From: an uncultured bacterium
GTDB taxonomy: Bacteria > Edwardsbacteria > AC1 > EtOH8
Assembly: GCA_937863685.1 (NCBI GenBank)
Contig: CALMGM010000001.1
Coordinates: 30,288-94,287, forward strand
Direction of reading: 5' to 3'
Length of the DNA stretch: 64,000 nucleotides
The position numbers and the translations under genes were made by a program. The notes beneath the pieces are model-generated. The model saw only the letters and a program-made list of their open reading frames with translations, was not told the origin of the DNA and did no database searches. How positions within the stretch are numbered: the stretch's first letter is position 1; each line of letters begins with the position of its first letter. Of the stretch, positions 1 to 8,893 are shown piece by piece.

Positions 1-1479
1 GTTCTGGATGGCCCAAGTGGCGAAGCTGACCAAAGTGGCGGGATTGCCCATGTCCACTTCGCCCAGGTCCGATATCTGGTAGGCCGCAGTGGGGGTCATC
101 CCGCTGGCGATCTTGAAACGTTTGCAGCTGGTCCAGTTCTCGTAGGTCGTTTCATAGCTGGACGAGCGGTCCATCTGGACGACGACATTGATCTTGCCCG
201 AGCTGTAGGAGGCGGCCGCCATCTCCAGGAAGTCGTTGATCCCGTCGGCCTCCAGGTTGTTATCGGCGTTCAGGTAGATCATGACGGTCCATTCGGCCCC
301 GCCGGTGCTGGCCGCCGCCTGGGAAACGGTGATGGTCTTGGGCGAGCCGGTAGTGCCGGTGGGCGCGGTAGCTGTGACGGTCACCGTGGCTGATCGGGCC
401 GCGCCGGTGTTGGCCGCGGCAGTCATGGTGAACGAGCCCGGGGTGCTGCCGCTGGCCGTCGAGGTGGTGAGCCAGGTGGCGTCATCGGACACGGTATAGG
501 AGATGACGTCAGCCGTGGCGGAATTGGTTACGCTGACTGTGCCGGAAGTTCCGCCAGCGGCCGCCGGTGACCAGGAGCTCATACTGACGGACAGGGCGGG
601 GGTCGGAGTGGTCCCGCCGGTCACCGTGATGATCAGGGTGTAATTGCCGGAGCCGCTGTATTCATAGGCCCGGGCATACCAATAGCCGGTCGCGGTCGCA
701 GTGAAGACCACCGAATCGGCCAGGCCGGTTCCCAGGGTGCTGGTGGCCTTCTGGGCCTGTGAGGGATCGTAGAGATACAGATCGTAATCCGCTGAAGAAG
801 GTGGCACCACCTTCACCTTGATCTGCTGTCCGGCGGTCACGTTGAACTTGAAATAATCATCCCGGTCCGTGGCATCCAGATAGCAGGTATAGGTTGCCGG
901 AGCCACCGACAAAGCGGCGGCGAATGTGTTTCCGGCATCGGTCCCGGAGCCGGCATCATTCTGGGTAACGGTGGAGGTGGTCCCGGTAAGGACTACGTCA
1001 TCGATGTATACACCGGTGTTTTGGACGCTGCCGTCGGAATTGAAATAAAAGCGGACCTGGGTGGCGGTGTTGGGAATGCTGACCGACTGCTGGGCCCAAG
1101 TCTGATAGCTGCCGGCCCTCTGCCAGGCAGTGGTCCAGGTGCTGCCCACCAAGTACTGCACCCGGATATAGTCGTAGCCGCTCTCGCTGTACTGCCAGAT
1201 GTAGAATTTCAGAGTGACATCGGTATATCCTGACAAACTGACCGTTTTGGTCATATAATTGTTCTGGTTGGCGCCGTAGGGGCTGACATTATCGCACATG
1301 GCGCTGTAGGATGAGCTGTAATATTTGGTGGAGGTCTTGGTCCAGCCCCCGGTGGTGGGCGAAAGCGTCCAGCCGGTGGGGAAGCCGGTCATATTGTCCG
1401 AGAAGATTGTGGTCTGGGCCGAGGTCATGCCTGCCAAAAGGATGATGGCAGATACCACGAATAAACCGATCTTTTTCAT
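1..1479 (-). CDS. Secreted multidomain clostripain-like (C11) cysteine peptidase, 3' end outside window
   Basis: This frame is open from an ATG at 1479 to the window edge (493 codons, no stop). A good Shine-Dalgarno (AAGGTGG) lies 4 bases upstream of the ATG. Residues 1-24 form a signal peptide ending near TSAQ. Residues about 30-170 are a beta-rich, MAM or jelly-roll-like region (VYIDDVVLTG near its end). About 185-290 resembles a bacterial pre-peptidase C-terminal (PPC) domain (DDYFKFNVTAGQ). About 294-390 resembles BACON (WSPAAAGGTSGTVSV). From W397 the motif WTVMIYLNADNNLEADG followed by INVVVQMDR is typical of family C11 peptidases. The catalytic His/Cys region should lie beyond the edge, so activity cannot be judged. 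Likely an exported protease or adhesin-protease; the domain names are by eye. Confidence 0.75.
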   Translation of the reverse strand, partial: MKKIGLFVVSAIILLAGMTSAQTTIFSDNMTGFPTGWTLSPTTGGWTKTSTKYYSSSYSAMCDNVSPYGANQNNYMTKTVSLSGYTDVTLKFYIWQYSESGYDYIRVQYLVGSTWTTAWQRAGSYQTWAQQSVSIPNTATQVRFYFNSDGSVQNTGVYIDDVVLTGTTSTVTQNDAGSGTDAGNTFAAALSVAPATYTCYLDATDRDDYFKFNVTAGQQIKVKVVPPSSADYDLYLYDPSQAQKATSTLGTGLADSVVFTATATGYWYARAYEYSGSGNYTLIITVTGGTTPTPALSVSMSSWSPAAAGGTSGTVSVTNSATADVISYTVSDDATWLTTSTASGSTPGSFTMTAAANTGAARSATVTVTATAPTGTTGSPKTITVSQAAASTGGAEWTVMIYLNADNNLEADGINDFLEMAAASYSSGKINVVVQMDRSSSYETTYENWTSCKRFKIASGMTPTAAYQISDLGEVDMGNPATLVSFATWAIQN

Positions 1480-1636
1480 TTTACCACCTTTATAAATGTT
1501 AATGATTATCATAACTTGATATAAATGCATATACTATACCAAACAAATTTTTAATATTAAACTATTACCTAATGCATTATATTGCAGATCGTTAAATATT
1601 AGCACCAAAAAACAAAGGCAATTATATTTCTTATTT

Positions 1637-1655
1637 TTGTATCATATAGAGACAT
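1637..1655. promoter_or_regulatory. Operator-like dyad, diverged copy 1
   Basis: TTGTATCA, a 3-base spacer, then AGAGACAT. The left half is identical to copies 2 and 3; the right half matches 5 of 8 positions. It is the weakest of the three copies and could be chance in AT-rich DNA. Confidence 0.3.
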
Positions 1656-1743
1656 AATTGATAAAATCAACCTTTATCATAGATCAAATTAGTGAAAAGA
1701 AATTCTAATATATTGTTTATCAATATGTTAAAATATATCATGC

Positions 1744-1762
1744 TTGTATCATTATGTTACAT
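1744..1762. promoter_or_regulatory. Operator-like dyad, copy 2
   Basis: TTGTATCA-TTA-TGTTACAT is an imperfect inverted repeat (6 of 8 positions symmetrical). It recurs at 1953-1971 with differences only in the 3-base spacer. The conserved arms with a variable spacer fit a binding site for a dimeric regulator. Confidence 0.5.
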
Positions 1763-1912
1763 TTTATTAATCTGTTATATTATATCATCTCTTTAGATGT
1801 CAGATTTTTTATTACCCAAGAAATATAACACCAGATGTATTGATTTTTTTACTGATTTTAATAAGTCGGGTTTAAAATCTATAGGGGTAATAAAAATACA
1901 ACTAGAATTTTC

Positions 1913-1941
1913 TTGAAATTCAGGAAAGTCTGTGTTAAACT
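1913..1941 (+). promoter_or_regulatory. Candidate sigma70-type promoter for the kinase operon
   Basis: TTGAAA (1913-1918), a 17-base spacer and TAAACT (1936-1941) make a plausible -35/-10 pair. Transcription would start near 1948, leaving a leader of roughly 24 bases before the ATG at 1972. That leader is almost wholly occupied by the operator-like dyad at 1953-1971. Confidence 0.45.
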
Positions 1942-1952
1942 AATTTTTAACA

Positions 1953-1971
1953 TTGTATCACTTTGTTACAT
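1953..1971. promoter_or_regulatory. Operator-like dyad, copy 3, abutting the kinase start codon
   Basis: TTGTATCA-CTT-TGTTACAT matches copy 2 at 17 of 19 positions and ends at the base before the ATG at 1972. If the promoter at 1913-1941 is right, the dyad lies at about +5 to +24, where a bound protein could block transcription. No recognisable Shine-Dalgarno precedes this gene, since the dyad takes its place. Confidence 0.5.
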
Positions 1972-4900
1972 ATGTCCAGATTAGCAAAGAACATTAAGAT
2001 CGGTACTAAATACCAGGTCCAGGAATTTTTGGGCCAGGGAGCAAATAGCCAGGTTTATAAAGTTAAAGACCTGGCTACGGGAGCAATCCTGGCCCTAAAA
2101 CTTTTCTCCGGCGATTCTGTTACTATCAACCAATTGTGTCAGGAATTTCGTTGTCTATCCGATCTTTCCCATCCCAACCTAGCCAGGGCCTTTGGATATG
2201 AGCATTATAAGGACGGATGTTTTTTCGTGATGGAGTTTCTGCCTGGGCCAGATATCCTGGAAAGCTGCCGCAGCCTGGACCTTATGGGAAAATGCCGGAA
2301 ACTGATCGATCTGTGCCAGGCCTTGGAATACATCCATTCCCGGGACATTGTCCATCTTGATCTCAAACCGTCCAATCTGTTGCTTGACGGACTGGGAACG
2401 GTGAAGTTGCTGGATTTCGGGCTGGCTCAGAGTACTGTGAATATTTCACCTCTTAAAATATCCGGCACTCCCTCGTATATCCCACCGGAGATCATCTCCG
2501 GCCAGGCTCCTGATGGAAGGGCGGATCTGTATTCGCTGGGAGTGCTGATGTACCAGATATTCACCGGGAACCTGCCCTTCCAAGCTCCGACCATCAAGGA
2601 ATTGGTCAAAAAACATCTCTATCATCAACCCCAGCCCCCCAGGGTTTATGATCAATCCATACCGGAGCAAATATCGGCCTTGATCTTAAGGCTGATAAGC
2701 AAGGACCCCAATGCCAGGCCGGCCCTGGCCAGCGAGGTAGCTTCGGAGTTGGCTGGCCTCATTAAGCTGGACCGCGCCGAACTCCCCACAATATCCCGGT
2801 CACCTTTCATTTTAAATTGCCGCATGGCAGGGCGGGACAAGGAGATGAATCAGCTCCGCCAGGCGGTCCAGAATGCCATTGCCGGACAGGGACACAGTAT
2901 CTTTATTTCTGGGGAGACCGGCATCGGCCGTACCAAGCTTTTGATCGAATTCTCCCTGCAATCCCAATTGCTGGAATGCCAGGTATTGTGGGCCCGTTGT
3001 TATCAGCCGGATGCCGCCGCCTTCGGCTTAATAGTCCAGCTGCTTGATCAGGTACAATCCCTGGCTCAGAATTTTTGTCCCCAAACACTTGACGAATTCG
3101 GGCCTCAACTGTCGGAGATCGTTCCCGGATTGACCGGCCGGCCTGAAATTAAAAACCTTCCGCCACCGCCAATTCTGCCAGCCCAGGAACAGCGTCTTCG
3201 TCTTTTGGACGCCATGACCAATTTCATCATTAAAACACTGGTGAGCGCTCCTTCCCGGGCTACGGTGATCATTTTAGAGAGCATTCAATGGGCGGATCGC
3301 GAAAGCCTGGAGGCCCTCTGTCATTTGGCCCGGAATATCGGACGGGCCCCGATTTTGGTGGTGGGAAGTTTTAGAAGCGATGAGATTGAATCCGGCCATT
3401 TCCTGAGGACCGCCGTCGAGAACCTGGCATCCGACAACCTGGCGGAACAGGTCTTTCTTAAGCGTCTCAGCCGCAATGAGGTCTCGGAGCTGATCCGAGC
3501 CGTTTTCCCCCGGCTGGAGAATCTGGAACCGTTGCTGGTTAAAATTTACGATGAGACCGATGGCAACCCCCTCCTGATAGAGGAGACCCTGTACTACCTG
3601 ATGGATGCCGGTTTTATCATACGACGTCATGGTCGCTGGCAAATAACCACTTTGACACCGGAACGCTTGGACCTGCCCGGCAGCCTGACCTTGTCCTTCC
3701 GGGCCAAGCTGGGGAAATTATCGCCGGGACAATTGCTGATAATGCAATCCCTGGCCGTAATGGAGCGGCCGGCCACCTTCCAGGAGATCCAGGGTCTTAC
3801 CGAGATGGAGGACGGCCAACTGAGCCGGGACCTGTTACACCTTAAAGGCCAAAGCCTGCTGGCCTGGCTGCAGGACGAAAAGGGAGAACCGGCCTACGGC
3901 CTGCACCATTTTAAGATCGTCCCCGAGATATGTCTTACCATCAGCCATGAGCTATCTTCCGCCCTGCATCGCAGGGCGGCCCTGATCATGGAAAAGCATA
4001 AAAGCCGCTCGCTGCAGGATACGGTCCTGCTGTCCAGCCACTGGGAGGCTGCCGGAGAACCGGCTAAGGCTGCGGAATGCCATCTGCGGGCAGGCGACGA
4101 TCTGTCCGAATTCTCCAAACGACAGGCCATCGAACATTACCGGAGGGCCCTGGAACTGCTGCCATCCCCCCACGACATCCCGGTGTTGGAAAAGGTGCAG
4201 AAATTATACTATGTTTCCGGTGAATATCAAAAAGCGCTGGAGCAAGCCCTAGAGATATCTCAGATCCAGGGCCCCTCTCCGGAGATATATTATAAAATTG
4301 GGCGCTGCCTCGAGCGCCTGGGAGATTACGACCGCTCAACGGAATATCTGCAGAAAGGATTGTCGGTCTCACAGGGAGACGCCCTGTCGGCGGCCCGTTT
4401 GATGGGAGCCCTGGCCATAACCAGCATAGGCCGGGGTGAATACCGCAATGCCGAAAAAATCTGCCAATCGGCTTTAAAGCAACTCCCCTTGAACAGCCGG
4501 CCAACAGTGGAGGCCGAACTATATAATACTTTGGGGCAGGCCTACTGGCACCTGGCCGAATGGAGCCAGGCCCTCTCGGTCCATCGCAGAAGCCTTGAGA
4601 TAAAAGAACGCGAAGGCAGCCTCTACGGCATTGCTACCAGTTACAACAATCTTGGATCGGTCTATTACCGGATGTACGAATGGGACAAGGCGGCCGAGTG
4701 TCACAGGAAAAGCTTCTCCCTGCGAGAGAAGATCGGCGATATCAGCGGCCTGGCCCGCTCCTATAACAACCTGGCCCTGATTTACCGGCATCTTTACGAT
4801 TGGGAAAGAGCCTTGGAATTCCACGGCAAATGCCTGCAGACCATGGAGCGGATCGGGCTGGGACTGGAAACCGCCGCATCGCTGGTGGATATAGGCCTGA

Positions 4901-5685
4901 TCCATAAAGCCAAGGGCGAATGGGACCAGGCTCTCTGGAGTTATAACCGGGCCATCCAGCTGGCGGTCAACATAGGAGCCAAGAACCTGCTGCTGGACGC
5001 CTATATCCGAAAGGCCGAACTCTACCTGGCCCTGGGAAGTCTTGAGGACTCTAGCCTATTCTGCCAGAAATCGCTGGCTATGGCCGGGGAACTGGGCGGC
5101 CGGCTGGAACTGGGAAGGGGGCTGAACATATCGGGGCGCATCAGCCAGATGCGTCAGCAGTGGGATAACGCCCGGGAAGCCCTTACCAGCGCCCGGGAGA
5201 TCTTCTCGGAACTGGACATCAAGGCCGGGGAGGCTTACATCCTGAAGAACCTGGCCGACCTGCACCGCGAGCTGGGACAGTTGGAGGAATCCGTCGCCCT
5301 GGCCGACAAATCGCTCAGCCTGGCCCAACGGGTAGAGGAACAGCAACTGGTCTCGGAAATCCTGTTGCTGAAGGGTGAATTGCTGGAAGAGAAAGGACAG
5401 GATGGTTACCGTTTCATGGAGTGGTCGCTGGAGATCGCAAACCAGGTGAACGTCATCGAAACCACCTGGCCGGTGTATTCGGCCATGGTCCGCCATCATT
5501 TAAAAAATAAAAAGTACCCTGCGGCCCTGGAGTGCTGCCAGAAGACCCTGCTTCTGTTTAAACAGTCGCTGGCCAATATCAGCCAACCGGAGCTAAAAAC
5601 CTCCTATATCCTGGCCCCCCGGCGACGGCAGCTGTTCCGGGATATAAAATTATTGAGCCAGGAGGTGCTGAACCATGCCGGTTAG
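1972..5685 (+). CDS. Ser/Thr protein kinase fused to AAA-type ATPase and TPR repeats
   Basis: The protein is 1237 aa from the ATG at 1972; a TTG three codons upstream is the alternative start, and neither has a clear ribosome site. Residues about 10-270 are a Hanks-type kinase with glycine loop GQGANSQV, ALK lysine, catalytic loop HLDLKPSN, DFG and PPE, so it looks active. About residues 305-700 form a signalling NTPase with P-loop GETGIGRTK and a Walker B-like ILESIQWAD. The remaining half is a long TPR array with paired NNL and YNN motifs. There is no membrane segment, so it is cytosolic. The stop overlaps the start of the sigma54 activator by 11 bases, which suggests the kinase/sensor and the activator act together. 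The architecture resembles other bacterial kinase-NTPase-TPR regulators; the input signal is unknown. Confidence 0.85.
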   Translation: MSRLAKNIKIGTKYQVQEFLGQGANSQVYKVKDLATGAILALKLFSGDSVTINQLCQEFRCLSDLSHPNLARAFGYEHYKDGCFFVMEFLPGPDILESCRSLDLMGKCRKLIDLCQALEYIHSRDIVHLDLKPSNLLLDGLGTVKLLDFGLAQSTVNISPLKISGTPSYIPPEIISGQAPDGRADLYSLGVLMYQIFTGNLPFQAPTIKELVKKHLYHQPQPPRVYDQSIPEQISALILRLISKDPNARPALASEVASELAGLIKLDRAELPTISRSPFILNCRMAGRDKEMNQLRQAVQNAIAGQGHSIFISGETGIGRTKLLIEFSLQSQLLECQVLWARCYQPDAAAFGLIVQLLDQVQSLAQNFCPQTLDEFGPQLSEIVPGLTGRPEIKNLPPPPILPAQEQRLRLLDAMTNFIIKTLVSAPSRATVIILESIQWADRESLEALCHLARNIGRAPILVVGSFRSDEIESGHFLRTAVENLASDNLAEQVFLKRLSRNEVSELIRAVFPRLENLEPLLVKIYDETDGNPLLIEETLYYLMDAGFIIRRHGRWQITTLTPERLDLPGSLTLSFRAKLGKLSPGQLLIMQSLAVMERPATFQEIQGLTEMEDGQLSRDLLHLKGQSLLAWLQDEKGEPAYGLHHFKIVPEICLTISHELSSALHRRAALIMEKHKSRSLQDTVLLSSHWEAAGEPAKAAECHLRAGDDLSEFSKRQAIEHYRRALELLPSPHDIPVLEKVQKLYYVSGEYQKALEQALEISQIQGPSPEIYYKIGRCLERLGDYDRSTEYLQKGLSVSQGDALSAARLMGALAITSIGRGEYRNAEKICQSALKQLPLNSRPTVEAELYNTLGQAYWHLAEWSQALSVHRRSLEIKEREGSLYGIATSYNNLGSVYYRMYEWDKAAECHRKSFSLREKIGDISGLARSYNNLALIYRHLYDWERALEFHGKCLQTMERIGLGLETAASLVDIGLIHKAKGEWDQALWSYNRAIQLAVNIGAKNLLLDAYIRKAELYLALGSLEDSSLFCQKSLAMAGELGGRLELGRGLNISGRISQMRQQWDNAREALTSAREIFSELDIKAGEAYILKNLADLHRELGQLEESVALADKSLSLAQRVEEQQLVSEILLLKGELLEEKGQDGYRFMEWSLEIANQVNVIETTWPVYSAMVRHHLKNKKYPAALECCQKTLLLFKQSLANISQPELKTSYILAPRRRQLFRDIKLLSQEVLNHAG

Positions 5686-7303
5686 CCAGAGGATGCAGAA
5701 CGCAGAGAACCTGATAGTCGAAGCGGAGCTGGAGCTGGCCTCCATCGCCCAGGCGCTGGAGGAACGGAGAAATACGGCTTCGTTTCTTTCCCCGGATCAG
5801 GGCCGGGAACGGCTGGACCTTCTGCTGGAGGTATCCCGCCGACTCAGCCGGGTGTTGAATTTGGACCAATTGCTGAACGTGATAATGGATTCGGTGCTCT
5901 CCCTGACCCGGGCCGAACGCGGATTTTTGATGCTTTACGAAGAGGATGTTCTGAAGTTCCGGGTGATCCGCAACCCCCAAAACCAGGAATGGGCGGGCGA
6001 GGACTACCAGATCAGCCATACCCTGACCCAGCAGGTGATAGACAGCGGACAGCCGCTTTGGGTGAAAGATGCCTGCCAGGATGCCAATTACAGCCAGTCG
6101 GCCTCCATCGCCGATCTCAAGCTGCGCTCCTGCATGTGCGTGCCTCTTTTTTCGGGACAGGCCGACAGCCGAAAGCTGTTGGGAGTGATATATGTAGATA
6201 GCCAGCAGCTTCACGAAAGTTTCTCCGCCCAAGATCTGGATCTTTTTTCCGCCCTGGCGGCCCAGGCAGCCATCTCCATCGAGAACGCCCGGCTGGTTGA
6301 GGATATCCGCCGTCTGGAGGGAGAGAAGCGGGCACAGCTGGAACAGGAAAACCTCTCGCTGCAGAAATTGTTGGAGGAGAAGGGAGAACTGCTGGGCCAG
6401 GGCCAGGCCATGGAACGGGTGTTCACCATGATCCGCCGGGTCTCCGGCTCGGATGCCAGCATCCTGTTGCTGGGCGAATCCGGCACCGGAAAGGGCCTGG
6501 CGGCCAAAGCCATTCATCAGCTTTCGCCCCGTCAGGACATGCCTTTTGTGGTCATAGACTGTGGGGCCATCCCGGAGAACCTGCTGGAATCTGAGCTGTT
6601 CGGGTACGAGAAAGGCGCCTTCACCGGAGCCTATGCCAAAAAGCCGGGTAAATTCGAAATGGCCAATGGCGGGACGATCTTCCTGGATGAGGTCGGCGAC
6701 CTTCCCCTGCTACTGCAGGCCAAGCTGCTGCGGGTGCTGCAGGAGGGCGTCATTGAGCATATCGGGGGGCGCGACCCCATCAAGGTGGACGTCAGGGTGA
6801 TAGCCGCCACCAACCGTAACCTGGAGGGCGAAGTGAAAGCCCAAAAATTCCGTCAGGACCTGTTTTACCGGCTGAACGTGGTCACCATCGATATGCCGGC
6901 CCTCCGGGAGCGCCGAAGCGATGTCCTGCTGCTGGCCAGCATCTTCCTGGAGCGTTTTGCGGCCAAATACAGGAAGGGCATCACCGGTTTCGAGAGCCAG
7001 GCCAAACAGGCCCTGATGGAGCATCCCTGGCCCGGCAATGTGCGTGAACTGGAGCACCGGATCGAACGGGCGGTGATCATGTGCGACGAGAAACAGATAA
7101 CCGCCCAGCACCTGGAATTGAAGCAGGATACCCGGGCCCGGGCCGCTTTTGGTCGGCTCAAGGACATCAAGCAGGATCTGGAAAGGCAGCTGCTGTCGCA
7201 GGCCCTGGCCGACAACCAGGGGGATATCACGGCCACCGCCAGACAGCTGGGGATAACCCGGCAGCAGGTATACCGCCTGATGGCCAGGCATGAGGTAAAA
7301 TGA
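5675..7303 (+). CDS. GAF-domain sigma54-dependent transcriptional activator
   Basis: This 542-aa protein starts inside the end of the kinase gene. An N-terminal coiled region is followed by a GAF sensor domain (about residues 45-190). A sigma54 AAA+ domain follows, with Walker A GESGTGKG near 266, the sigma54-contacting GAFTGA loop near 314, and Walker B GGTIFLDEVGD near 332. The C-terminus is a Fis-type helix-turn-helix (TATARQLGITRQQVYRL). There is no receiver domain, so control probably comes through the GAF domain and/or the kinase encoded just upstream. The targets would be promoters with -24/-12 elements; I found no convincing one in the window. The family assignment is secure and the kinase link is inferred from the overlap. 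Confidence 0.92.
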   Translation: MPVSQRMQNAENLIVEAELELASIAQALEERRNTASFLSPDQGRERLDLLLEVSRRLSRVLNLDQLLNVIMDSVLSLTRAERGFLMLYEEDVLKFRVIRNPQNQEWAGEDYQISHTLTQQVIDSGQPLWVKDACQDANYSQSASIADLKLRSCMCVPLFSGQADSRKLLGVIYVDSQQLHESFSAQDLDLFSALAAQAAISIENARLVEDIRRLEGEKRAQLEQENLSLQKLLEEKGELLGQGQAMERVFTMIRRVSGSDASILLLGESGTGKGLAAKAIHQLSPRQDMPFVVIDCGAIPENLLESELFGYEKGAFTGAYAKKPGKFEMANGGTIFLDEVGDLPLLLQAKLLRVLQEGVIEHIGGRDPIKVDVRVIAATNRNLEGEVKAQKFRQDLFYRLNVVTIDMPALRERRSDVLLLASIFLERFAAKYRKGITGFESQAKQALMEHPWPGNVRELEHRIERAVIMCDEKQITAQHLELKQDTRARAAFGRLKDIKQDLERQLLSQALADNQGDITATARQLGITRQQVYRLMARHEVK

Positions 7304-7325
7304 CCTCAGGCCTATCCGATCTCAA

Positions 7326-7364
7326 ATCAAAAACGGGTCAAGCAAAGCTTGACCCGTTTTTGAT
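7326..7364. terminator. Perfect 18-bp stem, bidirectional terminator
   Basis: An 18-bp perfect inverted repeat with an AAA loop (7344-7346) has an A-rich left edge and a T-rich right edge, so each strand gives a GC stem followed by U residues. It lies between the convergent sigma54 activator (ends 7303) and cyclophilin gene (ends 7373). Confidence 0.92.
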
Positions 7365-7372
7365 GGTTCGTA

Positions 7373-8002
7373 TTATTGTTTGACAGTGATGCTCTTGATG
7401 GTGATATTCTTGGTCGGGCGGTCGCGCATATCGCGGGGCTGTTTGGCTATGATATCCACCACCTCCATGCCTTTGACCACCTTGCCGAAGGGGATGAAGC
7501 CCATCTGATCCAGCCGGGCGCACTTGTCGTCCAGGTTGATGAAGAACTGGGCGTCGGACTGGGAGTCTATCGGCTGGTTTCGCGAGGAAGAAGCCATGGA
7601 GACTGTTCCCCGCAGGTTGGATCTCTTACGCGGTTCGGCGTCCATCTGTTCCCCGCCGTAACCGTCGTTTCCCTGATCGCCGTCCTTGGATAGCGGATCT
7701 CCGCCCTGGATCACAAAACCCGGCACCAGCCGGTGAAAAGTAGTTCCGTCGAATGACTGGGCCAAAGTCTTGCTGACGAAGTTTAGGACGGTCTTGGGAG
7801 CGTCCTTGGGGAACAGCTCGATCTCGATCTGGCCGAAATCGGTATCGATGACCACCACCGGTTTCTCCATGATCTTCTTGACATCGGGCTGGGCCTGGGT
7901 GCCGGCCGGAGCCTGGCTCTGTACGGCTTCCATCTCCTCCTTCTTGCAGGAGACCAGGGCCAAAAGCGAAAGGCCTATAATTACTGTTAATACTTTCCTC
8001 AT
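7373..8002 (-). CDS. Cyclophilin-type peptidyl-prolyl isomerase lipoprotein
   Basis: A 209-aa protein with an N-terminal lipoprotein signal (lipobox LVSC, Cys about 19), so it is membrane-anchored in the envelope. The rest is a cyclophilin domain: DTDFGQIEIELFP, FHRLVPGFVIQGGDP, an SDAQFFI segment and GFIPFGKVVKGMEVVD. Active-site residues visible include the FHR arginine and the Q of FVIQGGD. It would catalyse cis-trans isomerisation of proline bonds in exported proteins. A GGGAGG ribosome site precedes the ATG. It lies downstream of tonB, separated by a hairpin, so it is probably the last, partly uncoupled gene of the TonB cluster. Confidence 0.92.
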   Translation of the reverse strand: MRKVLTVIIGLSLLALVSCKKEEMEAVQSQAPAGTQAQPDVKKIMEKPVVVIDTDFGQIEIELFPKDAPKTVLNFVSKTLAQSFDGTTFHRLVPGFVIQGGDPLSKDGDQGNDGYGGEQMDAEPRKRSNLRGTVSMASSSRNQPIDSQSDAQFFINLDDKCARLDQMGFIPFGKVVKGMEVVDIIAKQPRDMRDRPTKNITIKSITVKQ

Positions 8003-8026
8003 TATTTCCTCCCTTTGATATTAAGA

Positions 8027-8057
8027 TGCCCCGAACCAAAATACTCGGTCCGGGGCA
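8027..8057 (-). terminator. Hairpin between tonB and the cyclophilin gene
   Basis: An 11-bp stem (8027-8037 with 8047-8057; on the minus-strand RNA the single mismatch becomes a G-U pair) encloses a 9-base loop. There is no clean U tract, so it is more likely an attenuator or RNA-stabilising hairpin than a full terminator. Confidence 0.45.
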
Positions 8058-8074
8058 CTATGGCATTTTTGCTG

Positions 8075-8890
8075 TTATTGATTGAGTTTGAAGGTCACCG
8101 GCCACATCACCCAGACCCTGACCGGTTTCCCGCCCGGGGCAATGGCCGGGGTGAATATGCACTGTTTTCCGGCCTCCACCGCCGCCTCGTCCAGCGAAAC
8201 GTTTCCGGAGCTTTTGGCCACCACGGCCATTTTAATGTGTCCGTCGAAGTCCACCAGCAGCTGCAGATATACCTTTCCTTCGATACCGGCTTTCTTGACT
8301 ATGTCCGGATAGACGGCTTGGCCGGCCTTGATGATCTCGGGGGCCTTGTCCACCGCCACAAAGGCCTGCCGGTCGGGGACCAGGTCCTCCACCTGCAGGT
8401 TGCTGGCGCCGGAAGCGCCCTCGGTGGTGGCCAAGCCTGCCGACATGGCACCGAGTTCGGACTGGGTATAGGCAGCCTCGTCCACCGCCTTGTCATCGGC
8501 TACTGGTTTGGGAACACCCATGGTGGGGGCTGCGGCCACCGCGGCCGAGGCCACCTGCACCTGCTCCACATTGGAGCTGCTCAAAGAAGGCGGGGCGCCC
8601 AGCTGGCTGTAGGTGATCCTGACCATCGGGGCATCTGGTATCGGCCGGTGGGCCTCTATATATGCGTTGACCGCAAAATATGAGAGCCCTCCCAGCACCA
8701 GCACCATCATGGCTGTCAGCGATATCAGCATGCCCTTCTTGAGATGCAGGGGGATCAATACCTTGGATTGTTTGACGCCAAAACCCATGGACGAATATTC
8801 CCGGGCCTGAATGGTGACCACCAGCCAGGCTATGATCAGTCCCACCAGGGTACCGGCCACCGGAAAGAAAATATTGATGTTATTGTTCAT
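8075..8890 (-). CDS. TonB-family energy-transducing protein
   Basis: The protein is 271 aa. Two hydrophobic segments lie near the N-terminus (about residues 8-28 and 53-74); one is usual for TonB, so the first may be an extra anchor. A periplasmic linker rich in Ala/Glu/Val follows. The C-terminal 80 residues are a TonB domain (YPDIVKKAGIEGKVYLQLLV, then FTPAIAPGGKPVRVWV). It couples the proton motive force harvested by ExbB/ExbD to an outer-membrane transporter. It starts 4 bases after exbD ends, with a G-rich ribosome site inside the exbD end. No TonB-dependent receptor is encoded here, so the cargo is unknown. Confidence 0.88.
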   Translation of the reverse strand: MNNNINIFFPVAGTLVGLIIAWLVVTIQAREYSSMGFGVKQSKVLIPLHLKKGMLISLTAMMVLVLGGLSYFAVNAYIEAHRPIPDAPMVRITYSQLGAPPSLSSSNVEQVQVASAAVAAAPTMGVPKPVADDKAVDEAAYTQSELGAMSAGLATTEGASGASNLQVEDLVPDRQAFVAVDKAPEIIKAGQAVYPDIVKKAGIEGKVYLQLLVDFDGHIKMAVVAKSSGNVSLDEAAVEAGKQCIFTPAIAPGGKPVRVWVMWPVTFKLNQ

Positions 8891-8893
8891 ATT

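Larger units (their letters stand above)
1480..1971. promoter_or_regulatory. AT-rich divergent intergenic region
   Basis: About 490 bases separate the divergently transcribed peptidase and kinase genes. The region is far more AT-rich than its flanks and I see no credible ORF. It holds the outward promoters, a candidate -35/-10 pair for the kinase operon and three copies of an operator-like dyad, listed separately. Confidence 0.7.

Noticed and set aside
5579..6517. Minus-strand reading frame of 312 codons opposite the sigma54 activator
   Set aside because: It is antisense to a gene with clear AAA+ motifs and has no recognisable protein features.
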